The notes under the pieces: generated by a model | Databases searched by the model: none | Seen by the model: only the letters and a program-made list of their open reading frames with translations | What the model was told of the DNA's origin: nothing | Source: an uncultured Hyphomicrobiales bacterium | GTDB lineage: Bacteria; Pseudomonadota; Alphaproteobacteria; Rhizobiales; Beijerinckiaceae | Assembly (NCBI GenBank): GCA_903931945.1 | Contig: CAIZEI010000182.1 | Location: 16,758 to 80,757 of the forward strand | DNA: 64,000 bases | Direction: 5' to 3' | Part shown: piece after piece, positions 9,174-18,165 of the stretch | How the letters are laid out: every line of letters starts with the position of its first letter | How positions within the stretch are numbered: position 1 is the first letter of the stretch | Program-made: the position numbers and the translations under genes

Positions 9174-9371
9174 TCAGACGACAACCGCTGCAATAAAAAG
9201 ACCCGCAGCGGCGCGGATCGATATACGGACGACGAACGTTCCAGAGTTGAGCCTCACATAGTCACAGGCCGCCATCGCTGCCTCTGTGGCGGACGCCCGC
9301 AAGCGCAACTGAGGCGTTGCATCGCCACCGCCCCAACCGCCGTCATGATCGCGCCGATTGCGCGCAGTCAA
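9174..9371 (-). pseudogene. Probable decayed second DUF883 (YqjD/ElaB-like) copy
   Basis: The last 40 codons of this frame (MAACDYVRLNSG then ISIRAAAGLFIAAVVV, stop at 9174) look like the C-terminal membrane tail of YqjD/ElaB-type proteins. They resemble the tail of the intact DUF883 gene just upstream (MEACIERNPITALLIAFGVG). The upstream part of the frame is Arg/Gly-rich and not protein-like, and the frame begins only at a TTG overlapping the neighbour's stop. I read it as a truncated or frameshifted tandem duplicate; a functional small membrane peptide is the alternative. Confidence 0.4.
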
Positions 9372-9682
9372 ACCCGTGGCCGGTTCAGCATCGAAACTGA
9401 CAGGCCAACGCCGAATGCGATCAGAAGCGCCGTTATCGGGTTGCGTTCAATGCACGCCTCCATCTCCGCACTTGCCGAACGAACGCGATCTTTCGCACCG
9501 GTCGTCGCACCCGAGATGGCGTCCGTCGCATTGCTCACGGCGCTGTTCACGCGTTGCCCCGCCGCATGGGCGTGGCTCTGACCCAGTTGCTCCATCGCCT
9601 GGATAAGCTTCGTGACGTCGGTTCGAAGCGCATCCAGACTGGCCGCGAAATCGGCGGCCAATGCGTCATCTGATTTGGACAT
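9368..9682 (-). CDS. DUF883 family protein (YqjD/ElaB-like)
   Basis: A 104-residue tail-anchored inner-membrane protein of the YqjD/ElaB family. In E. coli these proteins rise in stationary phase and associate with ribosomes at the membrane. An amphipathic helix (DFAASLDALRTDVTKLIQAMEQLGQ) is followed by an Ala/Ser-rich coil (VNSAVSNATDAISGATTGAKDRVRSASAEM), then the hallmark ERNPITALLIAFGVGLSVSML membrane tail. GGAGTGA precedes the ATG. It lies 83 bp downstream of the PRC-barrel gene with no clear terminator, so it may share that gene's transcript and motif copy c. Confidence 0.85.
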   Translation of the reverse strand: MSKSDDALAADFAASLDALRTDVTKLIQAMEQLGQSHAHAAGQRVNSAVSNATDAISGATTGAKDRVRSASAEMEACIERNPITALLIAFGVGLSVSMLNRPRV

Positions 9683-9765
9683 AGCTCACTCCGGGAAAAA
9701 TGGCTGACGAACCGGACATTCCATTCGCCAGCCTTGACTTTCAGCTCATGGGTTCGATTTGAGCT

Positions 9766-10242
9766 TTATTTGGCGGTGAGGTCCGCCATGATCCACATCG
9801 ACGAATTGCTGTCGTATTTCAGACCGCGCGCGGCGCTCAAGGCGTCTTTGGTTGTATTGATGGTCAAGTAGGCCTTGCCGTCCATCACACCCTGCTTGAT
9901 CGAATTGAATGAGACGCCGACGTTCTTTTGATCCATTCCAAGGAAACCGCCAACGCCGATCACCACTGCGGTAATCTTTCCATCGACCGGCGAAACCAGC
10001 ACATCGGAAATGTCGCCGACTTTGGCGTTCGCCATATCGTAGACATTCTGCTTGTACCAGGTCGTAATCGTGAGGCTGCCTGCCGGTATGGCTGACATGA
10101 TTTCGGTCATCGCAGGCGTCGTTGCTACCAACGGGCGCGGTGCGACGGGGGGAAGCGGCGTCACAGTTGACTGCTGCGCGACTGCGAGACCGGCGGTTAG
10201 CATAAGGCCTAGAGTAGCTATGACTACGGGCGTATTTTTCAT
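9766..10242 (-). CDS. Exported PRC-barrel domain protein
   Basis: A 158-residue secreted protein. The ATG at 10242 follows AAAGGA; the open frame extends 63 bp further but only this start gives a signal peptide (MKNTPVVIATLGLMLTAGLAVAQ). After a Pro-rich linker, residues 60-158 form a PRC-barrel-like beta domain with the conserved core VGDISDVLVSPVDGKITAVV followed by GVGGFLGMDQKNVGVSF. Exported PRC-barrel proteins are widespread in Rhizobiales and are often linked to stress or envelope maintenance, but no biochemical role is established. Motif copy c is 117 bp upstream. Confidence 0.85.
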   Translation of the reverse strand: MKNTPVVIATLGLMLTAGLAVAQQSTVTPLPPVAPRPLVATTPAMTEIMSAIPAGSLTITTWYKQNVYDMANAKVGDISDVLVSPVDGKITAVVIGVGGFLGMDQKNVGVSFNSIKQGVMDGKAYLTINTTKDALSAARGLKYDSNSSMWIMADLTAK

Positions 10243-10581
10243 GGGAATGATTCCTTTGTTTTGCCAAGCTCGTTGCGAGCTCTGACCGCATCGGTTCGCT
10301 CGCAATGCGCTCCGTACAGTCGATGGACGGTAGGAGGGATCGATCCCAACCGATAGACTCGGAATTTACTCAGCATTGGCGATGCGTTTTGGCCGGGATC
10401 CACGGTCCTGCCGCGGGCTTAAATGCAGTCGTTTGAGCCGCCGACTCCCAACAGGATTAGGTATTTTCCGAGGCTCGATTTCAGTCGACGCCCGGCGGTA
10501 TGGATACAGAGATGCGGCCAATTCCAACAATGAGCCTTATCGCACGTGAATCTGGCGCGCATTCAAGCAAGGGGATATCCC
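10243..10581. other. Divergent intergenic region with motif copy c
   Basis: About 340 bp between the minus-strand PRC-barrel gene and the plus-strand small exported protein. It must contain promoters for both. Only motif copy c (10359-10372) and the AGGGGAT ribosome site before 10582 are recognisable. Confidence 0.5.
10359..10372 (-). promoter_or_regulatory. Conserved 14-bp motif, copy c (upstream of PRC-barrel gene)
   Basis: Reads TGAGTAAATTCCGA on the minus strand, followed by GTCTATCGG as in copy b. It is 117 bp before the PRC-barrel start and about 210 bp from the divergent plus-strand gene. Confidence 0.6.
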
Positions 10582-10830
10582 ATGAAAACCATCCTTACCG
10601 GCGCATTGATGATTGCCGCAGTGGCCTTGGCGACGCCGCTCTCTGCGGCTCCGTTGCCGGTGGCTGCTGAAAGCGTTTCTGCCGACGCTGTCGCCGGAGC
10701 GACTCAAATAGCATGGCGTCAACATGCGAAGCGACATATGGATCGCGGCATGCATCGTGGCTGGGACCGCAACAAGCATCGTGGCCGCGGCCATATGATG
10801 GGCCATATGATGAAAAGCGATCGCCACTGA
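10582..10830 (+). CDS. Small exported His/Met/Arg-rich protein
   Basis: An 82-residue protein of unknown function. AGGGGAT lies before the ATG at 10582. Signal peptide MKTILTGALMIAAVALATPLSAA is followed by a short acidic stretch. The basic C-terminal half contains about eight His and seven Met residues (HAKRHMDRGMHRGWDRNKH, then MMGHMM). The His/Met clusters could bind copper or another soft metal in the periplasm; that is inference from composition only. It is the only plus-strand gene among the small exported proteins here. Confidence 0.65.
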   Translation: MKTILTGALMIAAVALATPLSAAPLPVAAESVSADAVAGATQIAWRQHAKRHMDRGMHRGWDRNKHRGRGHMMGHMMKSDRH

Positions 10831-10948
10831 CATTTGAGACGCCCGCGCCGCGCGCTCACACGCGTTCGGCGCGGACGGTTATGACGACGGGTCACGCCCT
10901 CGCGCGCCAAACGATAGACAATGCCGATTTTCGAAACACGCAGCATGC

Positions 10949-12802
10949 ATGACTAACCGGGAAACGGGTCCGGCCGGGACCGATTTGGCGAAGGCGAGTC
11001 GGACAATCGGGCTGCGGCTCAGACGATTCCTAACGCGGGCAATGGGCTACTGGAACTGGAACGAAAGCCCTTGGGCCTGGCTTTTGGGGCTTACGGTGCT
11101 GGCCTTCGCCGCCGCGCAGCTTGCCTCGTTGATCTTCTGGAACCTCTGGAATCGCTGGTTCTTCGACGCGCTGGACCACAAAGACAGCGCAGCTGTGTGG
11201 TCTGCAGTGCTCATGCTTCCAATCATCGTGGGCTTCAATATCGTTTGCGTTACGGGCTTGTTAGTGAGTCGTCTGGTTCTCCAAATCCGATGGCGCGAGT
11301 GGTTGACGAAAAATATCCTGGGCTGGTGGATTGCCGATCAGCGATATTACCGCCTTCCTTTTGTCGACGAGGCGCAGACAGTCCCGGAATTCAGAATCAG
11401 CGACGACATCCGACTGGCGATCGAGCCTGTTGTAGATTTCGGGTTGGGCCTGCTGACGGCCTTTTTTACCGCGGCGACGTTCGCGACAATTCTCTGGCAA
11501 GTGGGCGGCGCGGCGCATTTCACTGTGGCAGGTTGGGCAATTGAAATCCCCGCTTATATGGCCATCGCTGCAATTGTCTATGCAATCGTGGTCACAGCGG
11601 CGGCGGCGGCGACAGGGCGTCCTCTTGTATCCCGCGTCAGCGCCAAAAACGAGGCTGAGGCCCAATTCCGCGCGGAGATGACGCGTTTGCGCGAAAATGC
11701 AGAAAGCATTGCGCTTATTCGGGGCGATGACGAAGAGCGCGCTTCGGTCATCAGGGGATATCGCCGCGTCGTGGAGACCTGGCTCCTGATCGCCAGGCAG
11801 AACGCAGTCATTTCGATCATCCTGAGCACGAATGCCGGATTGTTCGGTGTGATACCGCTTCTGCTGGCGGCGCCCAAATTTCTTTCAGGAGAATTGGGGC
11901 TGGGCGCTGTCATGCAGCTCACGACGGCTTTTGTCGCTGTGCAGGGCGCATTGATCTGGTTTGTCGATAACCTGTTGAATGTCGCCAATTGGCTCGCCTC
12001 GGTCGCCCGGGTCGATGAACTTGACGAGGCGCTGGAGAGCATCGACACCGGAGCGCAGATGGGGGGCGTGAACGAGATTACGCTTGGCGTAAGCGAAGAT
12101 GGCGCGCTGCATCTCAACCAGCTTGCGGCCGCGCATCGCAATGGCCGGATCATGATTGCAGCGACGAATATTGCGATTGCTCCGGGAGAACGTGTGCTGA
12201 TCGCCGGGGAGAGCGGCACCGGGAAGAGCACATTGATACGGGCGATCGCCGGCCTGTGGCCATGGGGCTCCGGCACAATCCTGATCCCGCCGCAAGCGTC
12301 GATCGCATTCGTGCCACAGCGCCCGTATCTTCCATTGGGGACCTTGAGAAACGCCATCTGTTACCCGACCAGCGAGGCGGATTGTTCTCGCGATAGCATT
12401 GTGGATGCTTTGAAGCGATGCGGTTTGGGATACCTTCTCAAACACCTCGACGACAGCGACAAACACTGGGATCAGGAATTGTCGGGCGGCGAGCGCCAGC
12501 GCGTGGCCTTTGCGCGGCTTCTGGTGCAGAAGCCTTCAATTATCGTTATGGATGAGGCGACTTCTGCGCTGGATGAGGATAGTCAAGCGTCGCTGCTTGA
12601 ACTCATCTGCGATGAGTTGAAAAACTCGACGCTGATCAGCGTCGGCCACCGGCCAAGCCTCGACGCTTTCCATGAACGCAAAATTATCCTGACGCGGCAT
12701 GCCGCAGGAGCGGAGATGACTTCCGCATCGATCGAATCCTCAAGACCGCCGCTGTTGCAGAAGTTGGGGGGATATCTGATGGACTTCGTCGCACGACTTT
12801 AG
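10949..12802 (+). CDS. SbmA/YddA-type ABC transporter, fused permease and ATPase
   Basis: A 617-residue inner-membrane protein. Residues 30-340 form the ABC_membrane_2 (SbmA/BacA-like) domain with about six helices, including WAWLLGLTVLAFAAAQLASL near the start and the family-typical WREWLT and ILGWWIADQRYYRL. Residues 385-600 are the ATPase: Walker A GESGTGKSTL, signature LSGGERQRVAFARLL, Walker B IIVMDEATSALD, and SVGHR with the H-loop. Such proteins (YddA, Rv1819c-like) import or export hydrophilic peptides, cobalamin or fatty-acid-like molecules; the substrate here cannot be read from sequence. ATG at 10949 has only a weak ribosome site. A bidirectional hairpin follows the gene. Confidence 0.9.
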   Translation: MTNRETGPAGTDLAKASRTIGLRLRRFLTRAMGYWNWNESPWAWLLGLTVLAFAAAQLASLIFWNLWNRWFFDALDHKDSAAVWSAVLMLPIIVGFNIVCVTGLLVSRLVLQIRWREWLTKNILGWWIADQRYYRLPFVDEAQTVPEFRISDDIRLAIEPVVDFGLGLLTAFFTAATFATILWQVGGAAHFTVAGWAIEIPAYMAIAAIVYAIVVTAAAAATGRPLVSRVSAKNEAEAQFRAEMTRLRENAESIALIRGDDEERASVIRGYRRVVETWLLIARQNAVISIILSTNAGLFGVIPLLLAAPKFLSGELGLGAVMQLTTAFVAVQGALIWFVDNLLNVANWLASVARVDELDEALESIDTGAQMGGVNEITLGVSEDGALHLNQLAAAHRNGRIMIAATNIAIAPGERVLIAGESGTGKSTLIRAIAGLWPWGSGTILIPPQASIAFVPQRPYLPLGTLRNAICYPTSEADCSRDSIVDALKRCGLGYLLKHLDDSDKHWDQELSGGERQRVAFARLLVQKPSIIVMDEATSALDEDSQASLLELICDELKNSTLISVGHRPSLDAFHERKIILTRHAAGAEMTSASIESSRPPLLQKLGGYLMDFVARL

Positions 12803-12823
12803 GCGAAGCAATAATCGAGTGCA

Positions 12824-12872
12824 AAAACAACGGAGAAGCGCACCATTTTGTGCGCCCTCCGCCGTTTTTAAG
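12824..12872. terminator. Bidirectional terminator between ABC transporter and CsbD genes
   Basis: Imperfect inverted repeat: AACGGAGAAGCGCAC pairs with GTGCGCCCTCCGCCGTT around a CATTTT-type loop. TTTTT follows on the plus strand, and an A-tract precedes it, so it can also act on the minus strand. It sits between convergent genes ending at 12802 and 12886. Confidence 0.7.
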
Positions 12873-12885
12873 TCAATAAGAGGGG

Positions 12886-13056
12886 CTATTTCTTCAGCGC
12901 GTCTTTCGCGCTGCCGACAAGATTCTGGATCTTGCCATTGATCTTGTCGTTCGTTCCGTCGGATCTGAGTTTGGCGTCGCCAAGAATCTTGCCCGCCGTC
13001 TCCTTGATGGCGCCCTTGGCCTGCTTTGCGATGCCTTCCACGCGATTCTTGTCCAT
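12886..13056 (-). CDS. CsbD family stress protein
   Basis: A 56-residue protein of the CsbD family, small hydrophilic proteins induced in the general stress response of many bacteria. The sequence reads MDKNRVEGIAKQAKGAIKE, then GKILGDAKL and GKIQNLVGSAKDALKK, the repeated G-K-I/A-K helix pattern typical of CsbD. It is usually about 60 residues, so this is full length. Motif copy d lies 104 bp upstream. Function in the family is unknown; several members are strongly stress-induced and were once noted as YjbJ in E. coli. The gene is too short to stand out among open frames but the family match is clear. Confidence 0.88.
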   Translation of the reverse strand: MDKNRVEGIAKQAKGAIKETAGKILGDAKLRSDGTNDKINGKIQNLVGSAKDALKK

Positions 13057-13159
13057 GATGCAATCTTTCTGTTTGTCGACTGATGGAAATTGCTGAACGA
13101 GCGGCTTGACGCCATTCAGCAGCCTTCAGAGATAGACGCGCGACAGGCTGGCGCCAGCC

Positions 13160-13173
13160 ACGGAATCTACTCA
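13160..13173 (-). promoter_or_regulatory. Conserved 14-bp motif, copy d (upstream of csbD-like gene)
   Basis: Reads TGAGTAGATTCCGT on the minus strand, 104 bp before the CsbD start. It also lies in the intergenic space before the divergent giant regulator gene (start 13333), so that regulator could sense its own site. Confidence 0.6.
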
Positions 13174-13332
13174 AATCGAAACAACAGGGTCTGTATCGGG
13201 ATGTTGCCTCATTTCTGAATTTTTCAGTCAAGCTTATGCGATAGATCATTGGGTGGCTTGCGATATGGATTACATGTTACAAGACAAGGTGTCTGGACGC
13301 TTGTTGATGCATTCAGGCCTGGAGCGTTGCGA

Positions 13333-16300
13333 ATGTCCAAAGGCCATAGGCTCGAGATCGATGCTGCGCCTTCAAGTTCTTCGTCTGCGCATTCAGGCAA
13401 GCTGCAGACGCATGAGTTGTCGATTGCCTTTCCCGTGGTGGCAATTGGCGCTTCAGCGGGCGGGCTTGAAGCATGCACCAAGCTCGTGACGGCGTTGCCT
13501 GCCGACGCCGGGATGGCCTTTGTTCTGATCCAGCATCTCGATCCCAGCCACCCCAGTATGATGGTGGAGTTGCTCGCGGAACGCTCTTCCATAGAGGTGC
13601 TGCAAGCCGCCGATGGGATGCGGGTGGAGCGTGGGAAGTTTTATGTCATTCCGCCTGGACGTTATCTGGCCGTGAAGGACGGCGCCCTGCAGCTCTCGCA
13701 GCCTCAGGCGCGCCATGGCGCGCGCCTGCCATTTGATTTCTTCTTGCATTCGCTTGCCACGGAATCCCGCGAACGCGCGATATGCATCGTCCTGTCCGGG
13801 ACGGGCGCGGATGGAAGCATCGGGCTGAGAGACGTGAAGAAGCAGGGCGGTCTCGTCATCGCGCAAGACCCGGTCGAAGCTGGCTTCGATGGAATGCCCC
13901 GCAACGCGATCAACACTGGCCTTGTCGATCTTGTGCTCAGCGCGGCCCAGATGCCAGCCGCCATTCTGAATCGCAATGCAGGACAGCGCCTTGCAGCCAC
14001 TCACGCTTCCCCGGCGCCGGCGCGCTCGGCGGACGTCTGGTTGCCAGCCATCCTAGATCTTTTGCGGACCAATACGCCGCATGATTTCACATCCTACAAA
14101 CGGGGGACGTTGCAGCGACGGATCGAGCGGCGCATGGCGATGGCCGCGATCGGGAGCGGCGATTCGAATGCGTATATTGAAATGCTGCGGAACGACCCTG
14201 CGGAGCTTGATCTTCTGGCCAACGATCTCCTGATCAACGTCACAACGTTCTTTCGTGATGCAAAAGTATTCGATCTGCTGGCGAAAAAATTTGTTCCGAA
14301 CCTGGTTCGCGCACAATCCGGCGATTACACCTTTCGGGTCTGGATCGCGGGATGCAGCACGGGGGAAGAAGCCTATTCAATTGCGATTTTGTTTCGCGAG
14401 GAAATCACCGCTTCAAAACTCAACGTCAAGTTACAGATTTTCGCTTCCGACGTCGATGCCGAAGCGATCGCGTACGCGCGCGAGGGTCTTTATCCTGAAA
14501 CGGTTGCTTCGGATATTTCTTCGGCGCGGCTGGCTCGTTTTTTCACGCGGGAGGATCACGGCTACAGAGTCGCTCCCGAGCTTCGCGCTACGGTTGTTTT
14601 CACCGTTCAGGACGTGCTTGCCGATCCGCCGTTCTCGCGCCTCGATCTTGTGTCATGCAGGAATTTGCTGATCTACCTTCTTCCCGAAGCGCAGGCAAAA
14701 GTCATGTCGATCTTCCATTTCGCCTTGCGCGAGGGCGGACTTTTGCTGCTCGGCAATTCGGAGACGGTTGGAAACCTCGGCAATCATTTCGAAATTGCCG
14801 CCAAGGCGGAACGGGTATTTCGCCGTATTGGCGGGGGCCGGCGTGACCCGATCGGATTTTCAATGGATATGGCGGATGCGGTGCGCGCGCCAGCTCGCTT
14901 GGGGAGCGGAATGGCGCCATTGCGCCCGGCCGTTCTGGCGGCGCTTTGCCAGCGTCTCGTGGCGGAAGACTACGGTCCGGCGGCGGTGCTTATCAATCGA
15001 AAACGCGAATGTCTCTATTTTTCCGGAGCGACCGACACCTATTTGAAGATCGCGCCTGGCAACGCGGTTCACGATCTGTTGTCGATGGCGCGCGAAGGCG
15101 TCCACGCAAAACTCAGGTCTGCGATCCAGCGGGCCAACGATGAGAAGAAGGCGATAATCGTGTCTGGCGGACGAATGCGCCGCGATGGAGCCGATCGCAC
15201 TTTCAGCATTGCCGTTCGCCCCGTTTCCGGCGAAGGGGAGGAGCTTTTGCTTGTCTGCTTCATCGACGAACACGCACAGGGCTCCGTTGCGAGCGTCGAT
15301 CGTGCGGCCACACCTCGCGAGTTGTCGCGCGTTGCCGAACTCGAACGGGAACTTGAAGACGCAAGGGCGGAGTTGCAGGACGCAAACCGTCATCTTGAAA
15401 CCGTTGGCGAGGAGCAAAAGGCAATTAACGAGGAAGCGCGGTCGGTCAATGAAGAGTACCAATCCACCAATGAAGAACTGACGACCTCGAAGGAGGAGCT
15501 GCAATCGCTCAACGAGGAGTTGACGGCGCTGAACAGCCAACTGCAGGAAACCCTTGAGCGGCAGCGCACGACCTCCAACGACCTGCAAAACGTGCTTTAC
15601 AGTACGGACGTTGCGACGCTGTTCCTCGACAAGGCCCTCAACATTCGATTCTTCACGCTTGCGACAAAGCTGTTGTTCAGCGTTCTGCCTGGCGACATCG
15701 GGCGCCCCCTTGCGGACATCCGGTCGCTCGCGGTCGATGGCAATCTTCTGAATGATGCAAAGATGGTGCTGAAATCATCGACGCCGATTGAAACGGAAAT
15801 CGAGGCGGGGACAGGCGCGTGGTATTTGCGCCGAATTTTGCCCTATCGAACGGGCGACACCCACGTTGAAGGGGTCGTGATAACCTTCGTCGATATCACG
15901 GAACGCCGTCACACCTCCGAGGCGCTGGAGTCCGCGCGTCGGGAAGCGATGGTCGCGAGCCTGGGCAAATCGCGATTTCTGGCTGCGGCGAGCCACGACC
16001 TGCGCCAACCCCTGCAGACTCTGGTGTTGTTGCAGGGGATTTTGGCGAAGAACGTTCAGGGGGACAAGGAGAAGAAGCTGGTTGGGCGGCTCGGCGAGGC
16101 CGCCGGGGCGATGACCGGAATGCTGGACGCCCTGCTTGACATCAACCAGATTGAAGCTGGCGCGGTGAAGCCGGCGCTCACGACATTTCCACTCAGGGAA
16201 CTGTTCGATCGCCTGAAAGAAGAGTTTGCCTACTATGCGCATGCAAAGGGGCTCGCGCTCCATATCGTGCCGTGCAGTCTGTCGATACACAGCGACCACA

Positions 16301-17787
16301 ACCTGTTCGAGCAGTTGGTCCGGAACCTGCTGACGAACGCAATCAAATATACCAAAACCGGGAAAGTTCTGCTGGGATGCCGCCGCCGGCGCGGGATTTT
16401 GTGCGTTGAAGTGTGGGACACCGGAATCGGGATTCCCGAGAACGAATACAAAGCTATCTTCGATGAATATCATCAACTCGACAATGCAGCGCGCGAGCGA
16501 AGTCGCGGCCTTGGACTCGGCCTGTCGATCGTGCAGCGCCTTGGGACTCTCCTCGATCATCGCATCACGGTGCGGTCTCGCCTTGGTAAAGGATCGGTTT
16601 TTTCGATTGAAATCAAGCGATCCACATACCCCGCAGTTGCGCTGGAGGCGCCGCGCTCTTCGACCGGCGATTTGCGAACCGCCGGCAGCGCGCAACGCAC
16701 GGGCGCGACCCTCATTGTTGAGGACGATCCCGACGTTCGGGAGCTTCTGGGAATATTTCTTCGGGATTGCGGACACCATACGGCGTCGGCGCCCGACGGG
16801 GTCGCGGCGCTGGCTTTGGCCGCCAAAGGTAAAATCGCTCCCGATGTCATTCTTGCCGATTACAACCTGCCCAACGGAATGGATGGAATCGAGACGATCT
16901 CAGCTCTTCGCGCAAAGCTTGGTCACGAGATTCCCGCCATCATTCTGACTGGCGATATTTCGACCGAGACATTGCAGGCGATCGCAGCCTATGGGTGCGA
17001 GCAACTCAACAAGCCGGTGAGGTTGCCGGAGCTGACACAGGCGATCCAGCGGATTCTCGATAAATCTCCACCCGCTGTTCATGCGCCCGTCGCCGCCAGG
17101 CCAGCCGTGACGGCAGACCCCGGGGCGCCAACCATTTTCATTGTCGACGACGACAGTCATGTGCGCGACGCCATACGCGCTGTCCTCGAGGATGGCGGTC
17201 GCGTTGTCGAGGATTATGCTGCCTGCGAAGACTTTCTTGACGCCTATAGTCCGGGTCGCGACGGATGCCTTCTCGTTGACGCCTGTTTGCCGGGAATGAG
17301 TGGTCTGGAATTGCTGAAACGATTGTCCGATATCGGTGGCCGGCTGCCTTCGATCATGATTACGGGCAATGGCGATGTTCCGATGGCGGTGCAGGCGATG
17401 AAGGCCGGAGTGCTCGACTTTATCGAGAAGCCTATCGGCCACGACGAACTCGTCGCCAGCGTCGAGCGCGCGCTTGAACAATCGCGGGACGCCGGCAAGA
17501 TGACTGCTTGGCGCAAGTCCGCCGCGAATCACGTCGCAGATTTGACGGTGCGGCAGCGTCAAGTCATGGATATGGTGCTCGCCGGCCATCCCAGCAAGAA
17601 TATCGCTGCCGATCTTGGCATCAGCCAGCGGACTGTCGAAAACCATCGCGCCGCAGTGATGCGGCGAACGCGAACCAAGTCACTGCCCGCGCTGGCGCGG
17701 CTGGCCCTTGCCGCTGCGTGGAATGGCGCGGAAGTGCCGCTTGAAGCAGGCAGTAGTCTGCTGGCGGCGCCGAAGGCTCTCGCGTAG
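13333..17787 (+). CDS. CheB-CheR-PAS-histidine kinase-REC-REC-LuxR fusion regulator
   Basis: A 1484-residue cytoplasmic protein joining a whole signalling pathway. In order: CheB methylesterase (residues about 30-215; GASAGG with the catalytic Ser, QHLDPSH, TGADGSIG); CheR methyltransferase (235-490; TTFFRD, SAM loop AGCSTGEEAYS, CRNLLIYL); a PAS-like region; a long coiled coil rich in NEE repeats (about 670-750); a PAS domain (750-855); HisKA with phospho-acceptor His888 in SHDLRQPLQT; HATPase with NLLTNAIKYT, DTGIGIP and GLGLGLSI; receiver 1 (Asp1176); receiver 2 (Asp1316, FixJ-like); and a LuxR-type helix-turn-helix (about 1400-1460, SKNIAADLGISQRTVENH). ATG at 13333 is preferred to an upstream TTG. 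No transmembrane segment is seen. It probably controls transcription directly; the nearby 14-bp motifs are candidate targets (inference). Confidence 0.9.
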   Translation: MSKGHRLEIDAAPSSSSSAHSGKLQTHELSIAFPVVAIGASAGGLEACTKLVTALPADAGMAFVLIQHLDPSHPSMMVELLAERSSIEVLQAADGMRVERGKFYVIPPGRYLAVKDGALQLSQPQARHGARLPFDFFLHSLATESRERAICIVLSGTGADGSIGLRDVKKQGGLVIAQDPVEAGFDGMPRNAINTGLVDLVLSAAQMPAAILNRNAGQRLAATHASPAPARSADVWLPAILDLLRTNTPHDFTSYKRGTLQRRIERRMAMAAIGSGDSNAYIEMLRNDPAELDLLANDLLINVTTFFRDAKVFDLLAKKFVPNLVRAQSGDYTFRVWIAGCSTGEEAYSIAILFREEITASKLNVKLQIFASDVDAEAIAYAREGLYPETVASDISSARLARFFTREDHGYRVAPELRATVVFTVQDVLADPPFSRLDLVSCRNLLIYLLPEAQAKVMSIFHFALREGGLLLLGNSETVGNLGNHFEIAAKAERVFRRIGGGRRDPIGFSMDMADAVRAPARLGSGMAPLRPAVLAALCQRLVAEDYGPAAVLINRKRECLYFSGATDTYLKIAPGNAVHDLLSMAREGVHAKLRSAIQRANDEKKAIIVSGGRMRRDGADRTFSIAVRPVSGEGEELLLVCFIDEHAQGSVASVDRAATPRELSRVAELERELEDARAELQDANRHLETVGEEQKAINEEARSVNEEYQSTNEELTTSKEELQSLNEELTALNSQLQETLERQRTTSNDLQNVLYSTDVATLFLDKALNIRFFTLATKLLFSVLPGDIGRPLADIRSLAVDGNLLNDAKMVLKSSTPIETEIEAGTGAWYLRRILPYRTGDTHVEGVVITFVDITERRHTSEALESARREAMVASLGKSRFLAAASHDLRQPLQTLVLLQGILAKNVQGDKEKKLVGRLGEAAGAMTGMLDALLDINQIEAGAVKPALTTFPLRELFDRLKEEFAYYAHAKGLALHIVPCSLSIHSDHNLFEQLVRNLLTNAIKYTKTGKVLLGCRRRRGILCVEVWDTGIGIPENEYKAIFDEYHQLDNAARERSRGLGLGLSIVQRLGTLLDHRITVRSRLGKGSVFSIEIKRSTYPAVALEAPRSSTGDLRTAGSAQRTGATLIVEDDPDVRELLGIFLRDCGHHTASAPDGVAALALAAKGKIAPDVILADYNLPNGMDGIETISALRAKLGHEIPAIILTGDISTETLQAIAAYGCEQLNKPVRLPELTQAIQRILDKSPPAVHAPVAARPAVTADPGAPTIFIVDDDSHVRDAIRAVLEDGGRVVEDYAACEDFLDAYSPGRDGCLLVDACLPGMSGLELLKRLSDIGGRLPSIMITGNGDVPMAVQAMKAGVLDFIEKPIGHDELVASVERALEQSRDAGKMTAWRKSAANHVADLTVRQRQVMDMVLAGHPSKNIAADLGISQRTVENHRAAVMRRTRTKSLPALARLALAAAWNGAEVPLEAGSSLLAAPKALA

Positions 17788-17881
17788 TTTCCGAAGCTGG
17801 CGCTGGAGAGTTCACGGCTTAATGTATGGCGATCGCGCGTCGAAGGAATATCGATCCGCCTCGACATCCAACGGAGCTGAA

Positions 17882-18097
17882 ATGCATAAGCCAGAGCGGA
17901 ACCGGATCAGATTTGTCTTCCACGATTCCATCGTCGCACAGGAGTTGCCTTTCAATGCGACATATGGGGATGTTGCGCGCAGCTGGGCTGAAGTCGCTTC
18001 GCAACACTACAGCAATCCCCTGGCTGTCGATGTCAGGATGACGCGTCCCAGGCGCCCGCATGCGCGTATGCACGCAGCAGCGATGGCCAGCGGCTGA
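17882..18097 (+). CDS. Small conserved-looking hypothetical protein
   Basis: A 71-residue protein starting at ATG 17882 with GGAGCTGAA upstream. The first 50 residues (NRIRFVFHDSIVAQELPFNATYGDVA then SQHYSNPLAVDVRM) have a protein-like alpha/beta pattern; the tail is Arg/His/Ala-rich. No family recognised. It follows the giant regulator by about 95 bp on the same strand and could be cotranscribed, perhaps encoding an accessory protein. Because it is short and the tail is low-complexity, its reality is not certain. Confidence 0.5.
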   Translation: MHKPERNRIRFVFHDSIVAQELPFNATYGDVARSWAEVASQHYSNPLAVDVRMTRPRRPHARMHAAAMASG

Positions 18098-18165
18098 AGG
18101 GTAGGCCGCGTGTGCGTGAATCTGCGTTCGTGGGTCTAAGCGCGGCAGGATTGGCGCATCGTCCC

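Noticed and set aside
9036..9581. 181-codon plus-strand open frame over the DUF883 gene
   Set aside because: It overlaps a recognisable DUF883 gene on the other strand and has no known features.
13249..13332. Longer N-terminus for the giant fusion regulator from a TTG start
   Set aside because: The added residues have no domain character and ATG 13333 precedes the CheB domain at a natural distance.
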